NCBI GenBank assembly: GCA_007121455.1
Contig: SKKN01000013.1
Location: 1 to 64,000, forward strand
DNA from: Gemmatimonadota bacterium
GTDB taxonomy: Bacteria; Gemmatimonadota; Gemmatimonadetes; Longimicrobiales; Gaopeijiaceae
DNA: 64,000 nucleotides
Direction of reading: 5' to 3'
Part shown: positions 33,476 to 42,727 of the stretch, piece after piece
Layout of the letters: every line of letters starts with the position of its first letter
How positions within the stretch are numbered: position 1 is the stretch's first letter
Translations under genes and position numbers: made by a program
Notes under the pieces: model-generated
Told to the model about the DNA's origin: nothing
The model's database searches: none
Seen by the model: only the letters and a program-made list of their open reading frames with translations

Positions 33476-35026
33476 ATGACGCCGCTCACCCAGCAGTCCC
33501 TCGACTTCCTCGGACGGCTCGGCCTCGATGGCGAGCTCCATCCCGGTACGAGCACCGGCCGGGAGTTCTTCGGCGCGTCGGACGGGTTGCTGGAGAGCTG
33601 CTCGCCGATCGATGGACGGGTGATCGGGGAGGTCCCGATCACCACCCCGGAAGAGTTCGAGAGGGTGGTCGAGCGGGCCGAATCCGCCTTTCTGACCTGG
33701 CGGGAGGTTCCCGCGCCGCAGCGGGGGGAGATCGTCCGCCAGATCGGAGACGAGCTCCGCACCGCAAAGGACGACCTCGGTCGCCTCGTGAGCTACGAGA
33801 TGGGGAAGATCGTGGAAGAGGGGAAGGGCGAGGTCCAGGAGATGATCGACATCTGCGACTTCGCGGTGGGGCAGTCGCGGATGCTCTACGGGAAGACGAT
33901 GCACTCGGAGCGGCGCGAGCACCGGCTCTACGAGCAGTGGCACCCGCTCGGGGTCGTCGGGATCATCACGGCGTTCAACTTCCCCGTCGCCGTGTACGCC
34001 TGGAACACGATGATCGCGGCGATTTGCGGCAATGCAGTCATCTGGAAGCCCTCCGAGAAGACCCCGCTCTGCGGAATTGCCGTCCAGAAGCTCATCGGCC
34101 GTGTCCTCGAACGAAACGACCTCCCCGAGGGCATCTTCAACCTCATTCAGGGTGGGCCCCGGACAGGGCAGTACCTGAGCACAGACCCCCGCCTTCCGCT
34201 CATCTCGGCCACGGGATCCATCTCGATGGGGCGGAAAGTGGCGCAGGCGGTCGCGCAGCGTCTCGGCCGAACGATTCTTGAGCTCGGGGGCAACAATGCG
34301 ATCGTGGTGTCAAACCGGGCGAACCTCGACCTCGCGGTCCGGGCGATCGCCTTCGGAGCCGTGGGAACCGCGGGACAGCGGTGCACCTCCACCCGCCGGC
34401 TGATCGTGCACGAGGAGGTGTTCGACGAGCTCAGGGATCGGCTCGTCCGCGCCTACGAGAGCATTCCGATCGGAAATCCGCTCGAGGAAGGGACGCTTGT
34501 CGGCCCCCTCATCGATTCCGAGGCCGTCGCGAGCATGCAGGCCGCTCTCGACTCGGTGCGAAGCTCGGGTGGTGAAGTGGTCTGGGGCGGTGAGGTGCTG
34601 GATGGCGGCCGGTTTGACGGGGGCCATTACGTCACGCCCGCGATCTGTGTGGTCGAACCGGACACTCCGATCGTGCAGGAGGAGACGTTCGCTCCGATCC
34701 TCTACATGATGCGCTACCGTGACCTGGATGAGGCGATCTCCTACCACAATGGCGTTCGGCAGGGCCTCAGCTCCTCCATCTTCACCCAGGACCTGCAGGA
34801 AGCGGAGACGTTCCTGAGCGCCCGCGGATCGGACTGCGGCATCGCGAACGTGAACATTGGCACGAGCGGGGCGGAAATCGGTGGGGCGTTCGGTGGGGAG
34901 AAGGAGACCGGAGGCGGACGGGAGTCCGGCTCCGACGCGTGGAAGGCCTACATGCGGCGGCAGACGAACACGATCAACTGGGGACGGTCGATGCCGCTCG
35001 CCCAGGGGATCGACTTCCCGGTGTGA
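33476..35026 (+). CDS. ALDH7-type (antiquitin-like) aldehyde dehydrogenase
   Basis: A 516-residue NAD-dependent aldehyde dehydrogenase. The catalytic cysteine is in GTAGQRCTSTRR, the general base region in LELGGNNAI, and the C-terminus ESGSDAWKAYMRRQTNTINW. The double-Asn GGNNA and that ending mark family 7, whose members oxidise alpha-aminoadipic semialdehyde (AmaB/pipecolate-lysine breakdown) or osmolyte aldehydes. A role in lysine or pipecolate catabolism is possible, but no other gene of that route is nearby. ATG 33476 matches the conserved start; its ribosome binding site is weak. The CxC bacilliredoxin upstream may protect the reactive cysteine, which is inference. Confidence 0.93.
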   Translation: MTPLTQQSLDFLGRLGLDGELHPGTSTGREFFGASDGLLESCSPIDGRVIGEVPITTPEEFERVVERAESAFLTWREVPAPQRGEIVRQIGDELRTAKDDLGRLVSYEMGKIVEEGKGEVQEMIDICDFAVGQSRMLYGKTMHSERREHRLYEQWHPLGVVGIITAFNFPVAVYAWNTMIAAICGNAVIWKPSEKTPLCGIAVQKLIGRVLERNDLPEGIFNLIQGGPRTGQYLSTDPRLPLISATGSISMGRKVAQAVAQRLGRTILELGGNNAIVVSNRANLDLAVRAIAFGAVGTAGQRCTSTRRLIVHEEVFDELRDRLVRAYESIPIGNPLEEGTLVGPLIDSEAVASMQAALDSVRSSGGEVVWGGEVLDGGRFDGGHYVTPAICVVEPDTPIVQEETFAPILYMMRYRDLDEAISYHNGVRQGLSSSIFTQDLQEAETFLSARGSDCGIANVNIGTSGAEIGGAFGGEKETGGGRESGSDAWKAYMRRQTNTINWGRSMPLAQGIDFPV

Positions 35027-35083
35027 CGGACTCCGCCTCCCTCCGGCCCCCTACAGCGCCCCCAGGGGAGACCGGGTGCCGTG

Positions 35084-36538
35084 TTAGGCGGACGCCGGCT
35101 CCTCCTTTTCGACCGACCCCACCTCCGCGTACCGGCTGAAGAATCCGTCCACGAAGCGGACATCGAAACCCTCCCGGGCGAGGAACGCGGACGCAGCGGC
35201 CGAGCGGGCACCCGAGGCACAGTGGACCATCCACGTCTTGTCCTTCGGGATCCGATCGCGGACGTACGCGGGCAGTCGCGTATACGAGGCGTTGAGAGCG
35301 CCGGGCACATGGCCCTCGGTCCACTCGCTCCGGAAGCGGACATCCAGGACCCCGACGTCGTCCCGGCCCTTCATGTCCACCACGTCGGAGAAGCTGGCCA
35401 CGGGGATCTGGTTGCTCTCTCCACCCCGCTCGAAGTACCGCGACAGGGTCTCCGGCGTCACGAATCCGGCGATGTCGTCGTAGCCGATCCGCACCAGGTC
35501 ACGGACCGCCTCCTCGACGCTGGACTCCTCCACGATGAGGAGGATCGACTGTTTTTCGTCCTCCACGAGCGACCCGATCACCGTGTTGAAGCTCTTGTTC
35601 ATGGGGGCGTATAGGGACTTCGGGATGTGGCGGCCCATGAATGCCCTTCGGTCGAGGCGGGTGTCGACGACGAGAGCCTCCTCTTCCTCCACGACCCGTT
35701 CCAACTCCCCCACGGTGAGCTTCCGGGGGACGGGGAGCTGGCCGAGGATCGGGACGCCCCGATTGTTGTCCCGCTTCATCCGGGCAAAGTACGTCTGAGG
35801 CTCGGGCTGCCCGGACAGGATCGTCTGCACGAACGCCTCCTCCCCATCGTCCGCCGCCTTCAGCGTCGCGTTGTAGAGCCGCTCGTATCCCACGGTCGTC
35901 TGGGGCACCGCGCCGAGCTCCTTCCCACAGGTGGAGCCCGCACCGTGGGCAGGCCACACCTGAACGTAGTCGGCAAGCTCCCGGAAGCGGGGCAACGAGG
36001 AGAAGAGCTCCCGTGCGGAGGGCTCCTGGATACCGTGCATCCCGGCGGCCTGCTCGAGCAGGTCGGGCCGCCCCAGGTCTCCGACGAAGACGAAATCACC
36101 CGTCGCGACCCCGATCGGCGTCGAGGCGCCGGACCCTCGATCGACGAGGACGTAGCTCAGATGCTCGGGGGTGTGGCCGGGAGTGTGGACGGCTCGGATC
36201 TCGATGCCGCCGATGCGGAAGGTGTCACCGTCGACCAGGAAGCGTGCTTCGTACCCCCCGTCCCGCGCCCAGTCGCTCGCCCACTCCTCGCCCCCCTCGC
36301 CGGAGAGGTACGTCCTCGTCCCGAATCGCTCGGCGAACTCGCGCGCCCCGGAGAGGAAGTCGGCGTGGATGTGGGTCTCGGCCACCGCCGTGATTCGGAG
36401 GCCCTCCCCCTCGGCGACCTCGACATATCGATCGATGTCCCGCTCCGGGTCGATGAGGAGGGCCTCTCCGGATTTCTGGCAGCCTACCAGGTAGGCGTAC
36501 TGCGCGAGCTTCGGGTCGAAGAACTGTCGGAGCAACAT
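35084..36538 (-). CDS. CstB-like persulfide dioxygenase-rhodanese fusion
   Basis: A 484-residue three-domain protein. The N-terminal metallo-beta-lactamase-fold dioxygenase (about 1-235) has the iron site THIHADFLSG with H56, HTPGHTPEH and TGDFVFVGD; C20 and C204 (PAHGAGSTCG) line up with the conserved cysteines of S. aureus CstB. A rhodanese-like domain without a catalytic cysteine follows (about 275-370), then an active rhodanese with C440 in VHCASGARS. This is the CstB layout. CstB oxidises low-molecular-weight persulfides to thiosulfate and so detoxifies sulfide. The downstream-acting partners are probably the YeeE/YedE pair just upstream. Its identity is firm; physiological use is inferred. 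Confidence 0.9.
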   Translation of the reverse strand: MLLRQFFDPKLAQYAYLVGCQKSGEALLIDPERDIDRYVEVAEGEGLRITAVAETHIHADFLSGAREFAERFGTRTYLSGEGGEEWASDWARDGGYEARFLVDGDTFRIGGIEIRAVHTPGHTPEHLSYVLVDRGSGASTPIGVATGDFVFVGDLGRPDLLEQAAGMHGIQEPSARELFSSLPRFRELADYVQVWPAHGAGSTCGKELGAVPQTTVGYERLYNATLKAADDGEEAFVQTILSGQPEPQTYFARMKRDNNRGVPILGQLPVPRKLTVGELERVVEEEEALVVDTRLDRRAFMGRHIPKSLYAPMNKSFNTVIGSLVEDEKQSILLIVEESSVEEAVRDLVRIGYDDIAGFVTPETLSRYFERGGESNQIPVASFSDVVDMKGRDDVGVLDVRFRSEWTEGHVPGALNASYTRLPAYVRDRIPKDKTWMVHCASGARSAAASAFLAREGFDVRFVDGFFSRYAEVGSVEKEEPASA

Positions 36539-36601
36539 CGTCGCCTCCTCGTGGTTCGTAAGGCCGGAAGGGACCGGAGCGCAGGCGCTCGGATCCGCAG
36601 G

Positions 36602-37201
36602 TCAGTGCGGCAGAACGGACCGGAGCGCGGCATACGCCCAGGTCCCCGCCATCGCCGCGATCACCGCGACGACCATCACCGTGATCCCGCTTCCCAGCAG
36701 TGCGAAGATCGGCCCGGGACAGGCTCCCAGGAGAGCCCAACCGACCCCGAACAGGGTGCCGCCGATCCAGTAACGTGCGGCGGGCGGGCGGCCGCTCCCC
36801 CACTCCTTCGGGGTCACCCGGATCGGTTCGCCACGCACGGTGCGAAGGCCGAGCCTCCGGATGAGCTGCAGGGAAAGCGCGGAGACCACCACGGCACTTC
36901 CGATGATCCCGTACATGTGGAAGCTCTGAAACCGGAACATCTCCTGGATGCGATACCAGGAGACGACCTCGCTCAGGACGAAGACGAAGCCGAGGAAGAC
37001 GCCGATCGCGAGATATCCCAGCAGGGGCAGCACAGGGCTCCCTTCCGCACCGGGACCTGCCTCGGAAGAGTCCCGGCCCACCGCCTCGACGGCTTCGTAG
37101 TCCGGGGGGCCCCCTTCCACATCGGTTCCGGCGGGAGACGGCTCCCGCTCCCGCCCACCTTTCGCCGCGCGAGGATCGCGGTCGGGCATCGCGGGCGTCA
37201 T
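36602..37201 (-). CDS. YeeE/YedE (DUF6691) membrane protein, second half
   Basis: A 199-residue membrane protein. After a hydrophilic N-terminal region of about 60 residues rich in Gly, Pro and Glu come four or five helices, with the conserved [18 protein letters not shown] motif that carries a cysteine. It is one half of a split YeeE/YedE sulfur-transport family protein (DUF6691 type); the full-length relative TsuA imports thiosulfate. ATG 37201 overlaps the other half's stop by 4 bases (ATGA), so the two are made together. Next to the persulfide dioxygenase it likely moves a sulfur compound; direction and substrate are not evident. Confidence 0.86.
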   Translation of the reverse strand: MTPAMPDRDPRAAKGGREREPSPAGTDVEGGPPDYEAVEAVGRDSSEAGPGAEGSPVLPLLGYLAIGVFLGFVFVLSEVVSWYRIQEMFRFQSFHMYGIIGSAVVVSALSLQLIRRLGLRTVRGEPIRVTPKEWGSGRPPAARYWIGGTLFGVGWALLGACPGPIFALLGSGITVMVVAVIAAMAGTWAYAALRSVLPH

Positions 37202-37773
37202 CGGAGGAGGAGGGGAAGGAGGACATAGGTCGTCAGAAGGCCCCCCGCGAAGAAGCCCAGCACCGCGACGAGCGAGGGCGCCTGCAGGGCGGCGAGGCCC
37301 GAGATCGCATGTCCGCTCGTGCAGCCGCCGGCGTACCGGGCGCCGAAGCCCACCAGAAACGCCCCTCCCACGATCAGCACGAAGCCGACCGGAGAGGCGA
37401 GCCCACCCCAGGTGAAGAAGTCGTTCGGAACGAGCCCGGAGAAGTCCTGCACGCCGAGGGCGCGAAGGTCCGCTTGCGTCGCAGCCGAGATGTGCTGTCC
37501 CGCATCGGGCATGCCGACCAGGGTGACCGCGAGGAATCCTCCGAGGGCGACGCCTGCGATCAGGACGAGGTTCCAGAGCCCCGCCCCTTTCCAGTCGTAG
37601 CGGAGGAAGGATGGCTTCGCCCCTTCCGGTGCGGGAACCGCGGCACAGAGGTGGCGCAGGTTCGACGAGATGCCGAACACCTTTCCGCCCCAGAGGAGGA
37701 GCAGAGGAACGACGAGGCCGATGAGCGGGCCGGCCACGTACCAGGGCCAAGGAGCGGCAAGGGCTTCACTCAT
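37198..37773 (-). CDS. YeeE/YedE sulfur-transport membrane protein, first half
   Basis: A 191-residue integral membrane protein with about four or five helices. The conserved cysteine motif [12 protein letters not shown] (near 150) is the sulfur relay motif of the family, where a thiosulfate-binding cysteine lies on the pore. It pairs with the downstream DUF6691 half, with a 4-base overlap. The trio (first half, second half, CstB-like enzyme) reads as one operon for thiosulfate or persulfide-sulfur transport and oxidation. Confidence 0.88.
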   Translation of the reverse strand: MSEALAAPWPWYVAGPLIGLVVPLLLLWGGKVFGISSNLRHLCAAVPAPEGAKPSFLRYDWKGAGLWNLVLIAGVALGGFLAVTLVGMPDAGQHISAATQADLRALGVQDFSGLVPNDFFTWGGLASPVGFVLIVGGAFLVGFGARYAGGCTSGHAISGLAALQAPSLVAVLGFFAGGLLTTYVLLPLLLR

Positions 37774-37929
37774 GAGACGCCTCCTCCCGGTTGTGGATCC
37801 ACGTGTGCGACTTCGAGCGGTCGGCCCCCGTCACTCGGGACACCCCGTCGGGAACGTCCGCTCCGTGTCGAACACGCGGTCAGAGTGGTACTCTATTCCT
37901 TCTACACCTACACGACCAGGAGGCCCCAC

Positions 37930-38817
37930 ATGTCACGCGAGAAAGCTTCGAGCTTCGATCCCGGCATCCTCGACCTCTTCGATCGCTACGTGCATGGCGA
38001 CCTGTCTCGCCGGGGCTTCCTGGAAAGGGCCGCCCGATTCGCGGGGGGAAGCCTCGCCGCGAGCGCCCTCCTAAGTAAACTCGCACCGAATTATGCGCTC
38101 GCTCAACAGGTCGCTCCCGACGACCCGGATCTCAGGACCGAGTACGTCACCTACCCGTCTCCGGAGGGACACGAAGAGGTCCGGGGCTACCTCGCACGCC
38201 CGGCCGACGCGGACGGTCCCCTCCCGGGCATCGTCGTCGTCCACGAGAACCGGGGCCTCAACCCGTACATCGAGGACGTGGCCCGGCGGCTCGGCACCGC
38301 GAACTTCCTGGCGCTCGCTCCCGACGGCCTCACTCCGGTCGGTGGATACCCCGGCAACGACGATGAAGGGCGAGAGCTCCAGGCGACGCTCGACCGGGAC
38401 AAGCTCATGGAGGACTTCGTGGCTGCCGCCCTCCACCTCCAGTCGCACCCCGAGTGCACGGGACGGGTCGGGGTCGTCGGCTTCTGCTACGGAGGTCTCG
38501 TATCGAATACGCTGGCGGTGAGGATCCCGGACCTGGCAGCCGCGGTACCCTTCTATGGTGGCCAACCTCCCGTGGAGGACGTCGGTCGAATTCGCGCCTC
38601 CCTCCTGATCCACTACGCGGAGGATGATGAGCGGGTGAACGCCGGATGGCCCGCATACGAGGCGGCCCTGGAAGAGCATGGGGTCGACTACACGGCCCAT
38701 TTCTACGAAGGCACGCTCCACGGCTTCCACAACGACACGACGCCCCGCTACGACGAAGCGGCCGCAGCGCTCGCCTGGCGGCGAACCGTCGAGTTCTTCG
38801 ACAGGACGCTACGATAA
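37930..38817 (+). CDS. Tat-exported dienelactone hydrolase-family protein
   Basis: A 295-residue alpha/beta hydrolase of the dienelactone hydrolase type. The N-terminus (about 20-50) has a twin-arginine motif, [15 protein letters not shown], followed by a hydrophobic stretch, so export as a folded protein is likely. The nucleophilic cysteine is in GFCYGG, with the partner aspartate in YAEDDERVN and the histidine in LHGFHND. Dienelactone hydrolase opens lactones in chlorocatechol breakdown, but many homologues hydrolyse other esters. ATG 37930 has a textbook AGGAGG site seven bases upstream, which settles the start. A TraB/GumN gene follows after 9 bases. Confidence 0.92.
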   Translation: MSREKASSFDPGILDLFDRYVHGDLSRRGFLERAARFAGGSLAASALLSKLAPNYALAQQVAPDDPDLRTEYVTYPSPEGHEEVRGYLARPADADGPLPGIVVVHENRGLNPYIEDVARRLGTANFLALAPDGLTPVGGYPGNDDEGRELQATLDRDKLMEDFVAAALHLQSHPECTGRVGVVGFCYGGLVSNTLAVRIPDLAAAVPFYGGQPPVEDVGRIRASLLIHYAEDDERVNAGWPAYEAALEEHGVDYTAHFYEGTLHGFHNDTTPRYDEAAAALAWRRTVEFFDRTLR

Positions 38818-38826
38818 GATGATGAC

Positions 38827-39801
38827 ATGCGCTTTGACACGAGGAGCCTCCTGATGCGCCTCCGCTCCCGCCCCGGCACCACGGGGCTGCTCGGCCTCGC
38901 CGCGTTCCTTCTGGTCGCTGGGGTTCACTTCTCGCCCGCCGGGGCCTCCGAGTGGACCGACCGGGCGGTCGCCGCCCCTCAGGCCGCCACCCTCTCGGAG
39001 CTGCCCCTCTGGACGGTCACCGACGGTGATCGCATTCTCTACCTCCTCGGCTCCGTGCACATGCTCCGGCCCGAGGTCTTCCCGCTGGACGAGGCGCTCA
39101 CCGAGGCCTTCCACGATGCCGAAGTGGTCGCCTTCGAGCTCGACCTCGACGTCCTTCAGGCCGGCGCCATGGCCATGCTTCAGAGGGGCACCTTCCAGGA
39201 CGAGCGCACCCTGCGCGGGAAGCTCGACGAGGCAACGTACGAGGAGCTGTCGAACCGGTTCGAGTCCTTCGGCGTCCCCACCCAATTGGTGGAGAACCTG
39301 AAGCCGTGGATGGCGTCCTTGATGCTCTCGTCCCTCGTCATCCAGCAGGCCGGCTATGAAGCGGAGTCGGGCATCGACCTGTACTTCTTCCAGAAGGCGC
39401 GAGCCGAGGGGAAGGAAATCGTCGCGCTCGAATCCCTCGAGGAGCAGATCGAGATCTTCGACGGACTCTCCATCGAGGCCCAGGCCGTGTTCCTGGAGTC
39501 GACCCTCGAGGGCATGGACGGTGCGGTCGAGGACATGGACCGGATGAGCGCGCTGTGGGAGCGTGGAGACGCCGACGAGTTGGCGGAGGTCCTGACGGAG
39601 TCCCTCTCGGGGCACCCGGAACTCGCCGAGCGCATCCTCCACGAGCGGAATCGCAACTGGGTCCCGCAGATCGAGGAGCTTCTGGAAGCCCCCCGTACCG
39701 CGATCGTGATCGTCGGGATGGGCCACATGGTCGGAGAAGGCAGCGTCGTGGAGCTGCTCCGCGACCGCGGCTACGCGGTGGAGCGCTGGGGCGGGAGCTG
39801 A
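38827..39801 (+). CDS. TraB/GumN-family protein
   Basis: A 324-residue protein with a hydrophobic signal segment (about 18-42) that predicts export. The GumN/TraB/PrgY fold is visible by the GxxH motif LGSVHMLRPEVFPLD (near 75), the ERNRNW motif, and GMGHMVGEG near the end. The family resembles metalloproteases such as Tiki and binds or cleaves peptides; bacterial roles are mostly unproven. Members with the two histidine motifs probably bind metal. The start 38827 lies 9 bases after the dienelactone hydrolase stop, and the gene's end overlaps the end of the convergent hydrolase by 31 bases. Confidence 0.88.
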   Translation: MRFDTRSLLMRLRSRPGTTGLLGLAAFLLVAGVHFSPAGASEWTDRAVAAPQAATLSELPLWTVTDGDRILYLLGSVHMLRPEVFPLDEALTEAFHDAEVVAFELDLDVLQAGAMAMLQRGTFQDERTLRGKLDEATYEELSNRFESFGVPTQLVENLKPWMASLMLSSLVIQQAGYEAESGIDLYFFQKARAEGKEIVALESLEEQIEIFDGLSIEAQAVFLESTLEGMDGAVEDMDRMSALWERGDADELAEVLTESLSGHPELAERILHERNRNWVPQIEELLEAPRTAIVIVGMGHMVGEGSVVELLRDRGYAVERWGGS

Positions 39802-40682
39802 CGGTCGACCCCCAGGTGCCGGAGGAGGAACTCGATCTGTGCCCCGATGACGGATTCGAACACATCCCCCTGGTAGACCTCGAAGTGGCCGATCGGATAC
39901 GAGAGGTGCTCACCGCGAGGGGCCCTTCCCGCCATCCGCCGTGCCGGCCCCGGTGGAGTCAGGACGTCCCGCTCGCCGACCTGCACGAGGAGGGGGCACC
40001 GGACCCTGGAGGCGTATCGGATGGGTCGGTACACGAGGGTCGCCGGCCCGATCCGAGCGCATACCCGGTTCTCCCAGGGCAGCCCCTCGTGTAGGGTCCG
40101 GAAGCCCTCCACCGCGTCATCGAGTGCCATGATCGCGGCCGTGCCGGGCCGTCCCACGAGCTTCACCTCCACCGGCGCGCCCCCGATCCCGCTCCGGACC
40201 CGGTCGGCGACGGCCGCCGCGATCAGCTTGAGGGAGGAGAGGAGGGGGATGCTCCAGGCGCTGCTCCACCCGCTCGTGAACGGGACCTGTGAGACCACCG
40301 CGGCGACATCGCCATCCTCCGCCGCCACCCGAACGACGTGACCACCCGAAAAGGAGGTTCCCCAGAGCGCCACGCGGGACACGTCCACGTCCGGAAGCCG
40401 GCGGAGGAAGGCGAGCGCCGCGTGCAAGTCTTCGATCTGGCGGCGCACGGAGACGAGCTGTCGGGGCTCTCCCCCGCTCTCCCCGAAGTGCCGGTAATCG
40501 AAGCGGAGTGCAAGGAACCCGGCCTCCGCGAATCGCTCCGCGTACGCCGGCAGGGCCGCAGCGCGGAGCGCCCCGAACCCCGGTGCGAGCACCACCGCCG
40601 GGTACGGCGGCGGTCCCGGGGGGCGGACCAGATCACCGACGAGCTCGGCTCCTCCGGACGGGACACGGACAGCGGTGTTCAT
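39771..40682 (-). CDS. Alpha/beta hydrolase of a sensor operon
   Basis: A 303-residue alpha/beta hydrolase. The oxyanion region is VLAPGFGALR, the nucleophile is in GTSFSGG, and the late aspartate and histidine are VGERDVLTPP and IGHFEVYQGDVFE. It resembles esterases that act on small or bulky substrates in xenobiotic breakdown. ATG 40682 overlaps the stop of the hybrid histidine kinase gene (ATGA), so the hydrolase is the third gene of the operon binding protein-kinase-hydrolase. That arrangement suggests its level follows the kinase's ligand, or that it processes the ligand, which is inference. Confidence 0.86.
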   Translation of the reverse strand: MNTAVRVPSGGAELVGDLVRPPGPPPYPAVVLAPGFGALRAAALPAYAERFAEAGFLALRFDYRHFGESGGEPRQLVSVRRQIEDLHAALAFLRRLPDVDVSRVALWGTSFSGGHVVRVAAEDGDVAAVVSQVPFTSGWSSAWSIPLLSSLKLIAAAVADRVRSGIGGAPVEVKLVGRPGTAAIMALDDAVEGFRTLHEGLPWENRVCARIGPATLVYRPIRYASRVRCPLLVQVGERDVLTPPGPARRMAGRAPRGEHLSYPIGHFEVYQGDVFESVIGAQIEFLLRHLGVDRQLPPQRSTA

Positions 40683-42727
40683 TCGCCTCTTCCGTTCGCA
40701 GACGACCCCATCAGCTCCGAGACACGGGCGAGGTAGTCGGCGATGTCGAAGGGCTTGTGGATGAAGAGCTCGGGCCGCCGCTCCGCGAGGGCCACCAGCT
40801 CCGGATCGCTCACGTCTCCGGTGACGAAGAGGAATGATTCGGCGAGCTCCGGCCGGCTCTCGACGACCCAGCGGTAGAGAGCCATCCCGCTCTCCCCCGG
40901 CATCTTCACGTCCGAGAGGACGATGTCGACCTCCTTTTCCGCCAGGACCACCCGGGCCTCATCCACGTTCGTCGCCGTCCACACCTCCGCGTTCAGCCGA
41001 TCGAGGAGGCGCTCCTGGAGGTCGCGGAGCGGAGCCTCGTCCTCGACGACCAGGATTCGCGGACCCAGCGAGCCACCCGGGCCCGCTTCATCGAGTGCTG
41101 TCATGCCCTCCCCGGGCGGGTCTGCCGCCTCCGCCTTCTCCACCTCCGGCCCCTCGGGCTCGACCCTCGGAGCCGAGACCGGGAGGGTGAGCATGAACCT
41201 CGCGCCCCCCTCGGGGCGGTTCTCCGCGCGCACCGTCCCGCCGAAGAGAGATACCAGGCGATGAACCACCGTGAGACCGAGTCCGGTCCCTTCGCCGACG
41301 CTCTTCGTCGTGAAGAACGGATCGAAGACCCGGTCGGGCCGGTCCAGCCCCGGGCCATCGTCCTCGAAGAGGAGGCGGACGCTTCGGCCCGCCTTCTCCC
41401 CCCGGATCGTGAGCGCACCCTTTCCCGCTGGACTCAGCGCATCGAAAGCATTGTTCACGAGGTTGAGCACCACGCTCTGGAGCATCTCCGGATCGGCTCG
41501 AACGGACACGTCCGGGACCTCCTCCACCCGAAGCTCGAGGCCCGCCTGCTGGAAGGAGTATCCCCGGAGCGTGGTGGCCACCTCGAGAGGGTCTCGCAGG
41601 GGCACCGGCGCGAGCGTCGCCTCGGACTTCCGCGAAAAGCGGAGGAAGTTCCGGATGAGGTGCTGTGCGCGCACGGCTTCATCGAGGAGCAGATCGATGA
41701 AGGGCTTCAACTCGTGGGCGTCCACGGTCGGCCTTCCGTCGAGGTGGTCGGCCATGAGTTGGCCGTATCCCAGCACGCTCGCCAGCGGGTTGTTGAGCTC
41801 GTGTGCGAGCCCGGCGGTCATCCTGCCCACCGCGCTCAGCTTTTCCGACTGGACGAGTTCCGCCTGGGCGTCGTGAAGCGTGGCGAGCGTCTCCGTGAGC
41901 TCGCGGTTCCGATCCTCCAGTTCGGAGGTGGTCCGCCTGAGGCTCTCGGCCATCCGGTTGAACCCGGCCGTGACGATCCTGGATTCGAGGTCGGCGCCGG
42001 GAGGCAGGCGTACGTCGAGGTCGCCGCCCGCAATCCTTTCACTTGCGAGCGCCAGCTCCTGAAACGGCCGCCCGACGCGGCGGTTCAAAACCCAGACGAG
42101 CAGGAGCGTACCCAGCACGAAGAGGAGGGCGACCACCGCCATGCCGGCCAGAAGGGCCTGGACCGTGGCGCCCTGCCGGTCCCGAAGGGTGTCCAGATCG
42201 TTCTCCCTCATCTGGAGGAAGGTTTCCATCTTGTCCAGGAGCCGGAAGGCATGGAGTGCAACCGCGTCGCGGGATGCTTCTGCCTCCGCAAGAAGGCCCC
42301 GCTCGATGAGATCCGTGGTCCGCGCCCCGGCCACCTCCAGTCTCTGGTGCTCTTCGGCCATCTCCTCGAGCTGAAGCCGCTGCGCGGGGGAGAGGTCGAG
42401 GAAGAGGTATCTTCGGATCTGTCCGTACACCTCGTCGCTGGATTCCCTGAGCTCCGAGCGGGTGCGACCCACGTCTCCCGTAGGCAGGAGAGACGTGCTG
42501 GCGATCTGCCGGAGCACGGCCCGCTGAATCCGGTCCGCAACCCGCTGCTCCTCCACGAAGGTATCCGTAGCCGCCGCGAGGTCGTTGCGATCCCCGAGGC
42601 TCAAGATGAAGAGAATGCCCCCTCCGACGAGGACCAGGAAGGCGACCGCCCAGCCCACGGACAGCACCTTCGTCTGCAGGGACGTAGGCGCACCGCGTCC
42701 AACCCGCGAGCCCGGACCCGTGCTCAC
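40679..42727 (-). CDS. Hybrid histidine kinase with periplasmic helical sensor and receiver
   Basis: A 682-residue membrane kinase. Two transmembrane helices (about 21-43 and 191-213) bracket a four-helix-bundle-like sensor of about 145 residues. A HAMP domain (about 214-265) follows, then HisKA with His309 in GLAHELNNPLASVLGYG. The ATPase domain has N box NLVNNAFDA, G1 DDGPGLD and G2 GEGTGLGLTVVH. A C-terminal receiver has the phospho-acceptor D606 in VLSDVKMP and K658 in HKPFD. The GTG start at 42727 overlaps the binding-protein stop (GTGA). It is likely the sensor for the adjacent substrate-binding lipoprotein. No output-domain regulator is visible. Confidence 0.93.
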   Translation of the reverse strand: MSTGPGSRVGRGAPTSLQTKVLSVGWAVAFLVLVGGGILFILSLGDRNDLAAATDTFVEEQRVADRIQRAVLRQIASTSLLPTGDVGRTRSELRESSDEVYGQIRRYLFLDLSPAQRLQLEEMAEEHQRLEVAGARTTDLIERGLLAEAEASRDAVALHAFRLLDKMETFLQMRENDLDTLRDRQGATVQALLAGMAVVALLFVLGTLLLVWVLNRRVGRPFQELALASERIAGGDLDVRLPPGADLESRIVTAGFNRMAESLRRTTSELEDRNRELTETLATLHDAQAELVQSEKLSAVGRMTAGLAHELNNPLASVLGYGQLMADHLDGRPTVDAHELKPFIDLLLDEAVRAQHLIRNFLRFSRKSEATLAPVPLRDPLEVATTLRGYSFQQAGLELRVEEVPDVSVRADPEMLQSVVLNLVNNAFDALSPAGKGALTIRGEKAGRSVRLLFEDDGPGLDRPDRVFDPFFTTKSVGEGTGLGLTVVHRLVSLFGGTVRAENRPEGGARFMLTLPVSAPRVEPEGPEVEKAEAADPPGEGMTALDEAGPGGSLGPRILVVEDEAPLRDLQERLLDRLNAEVWTATNVDEARVVLAEKEVDIVLSDVKMPGESGMALYRWVVESRPELAESFLFVTGDVSDPELVALAERRPELFIHKPFDIADYLARVSELMGSSANGRGE

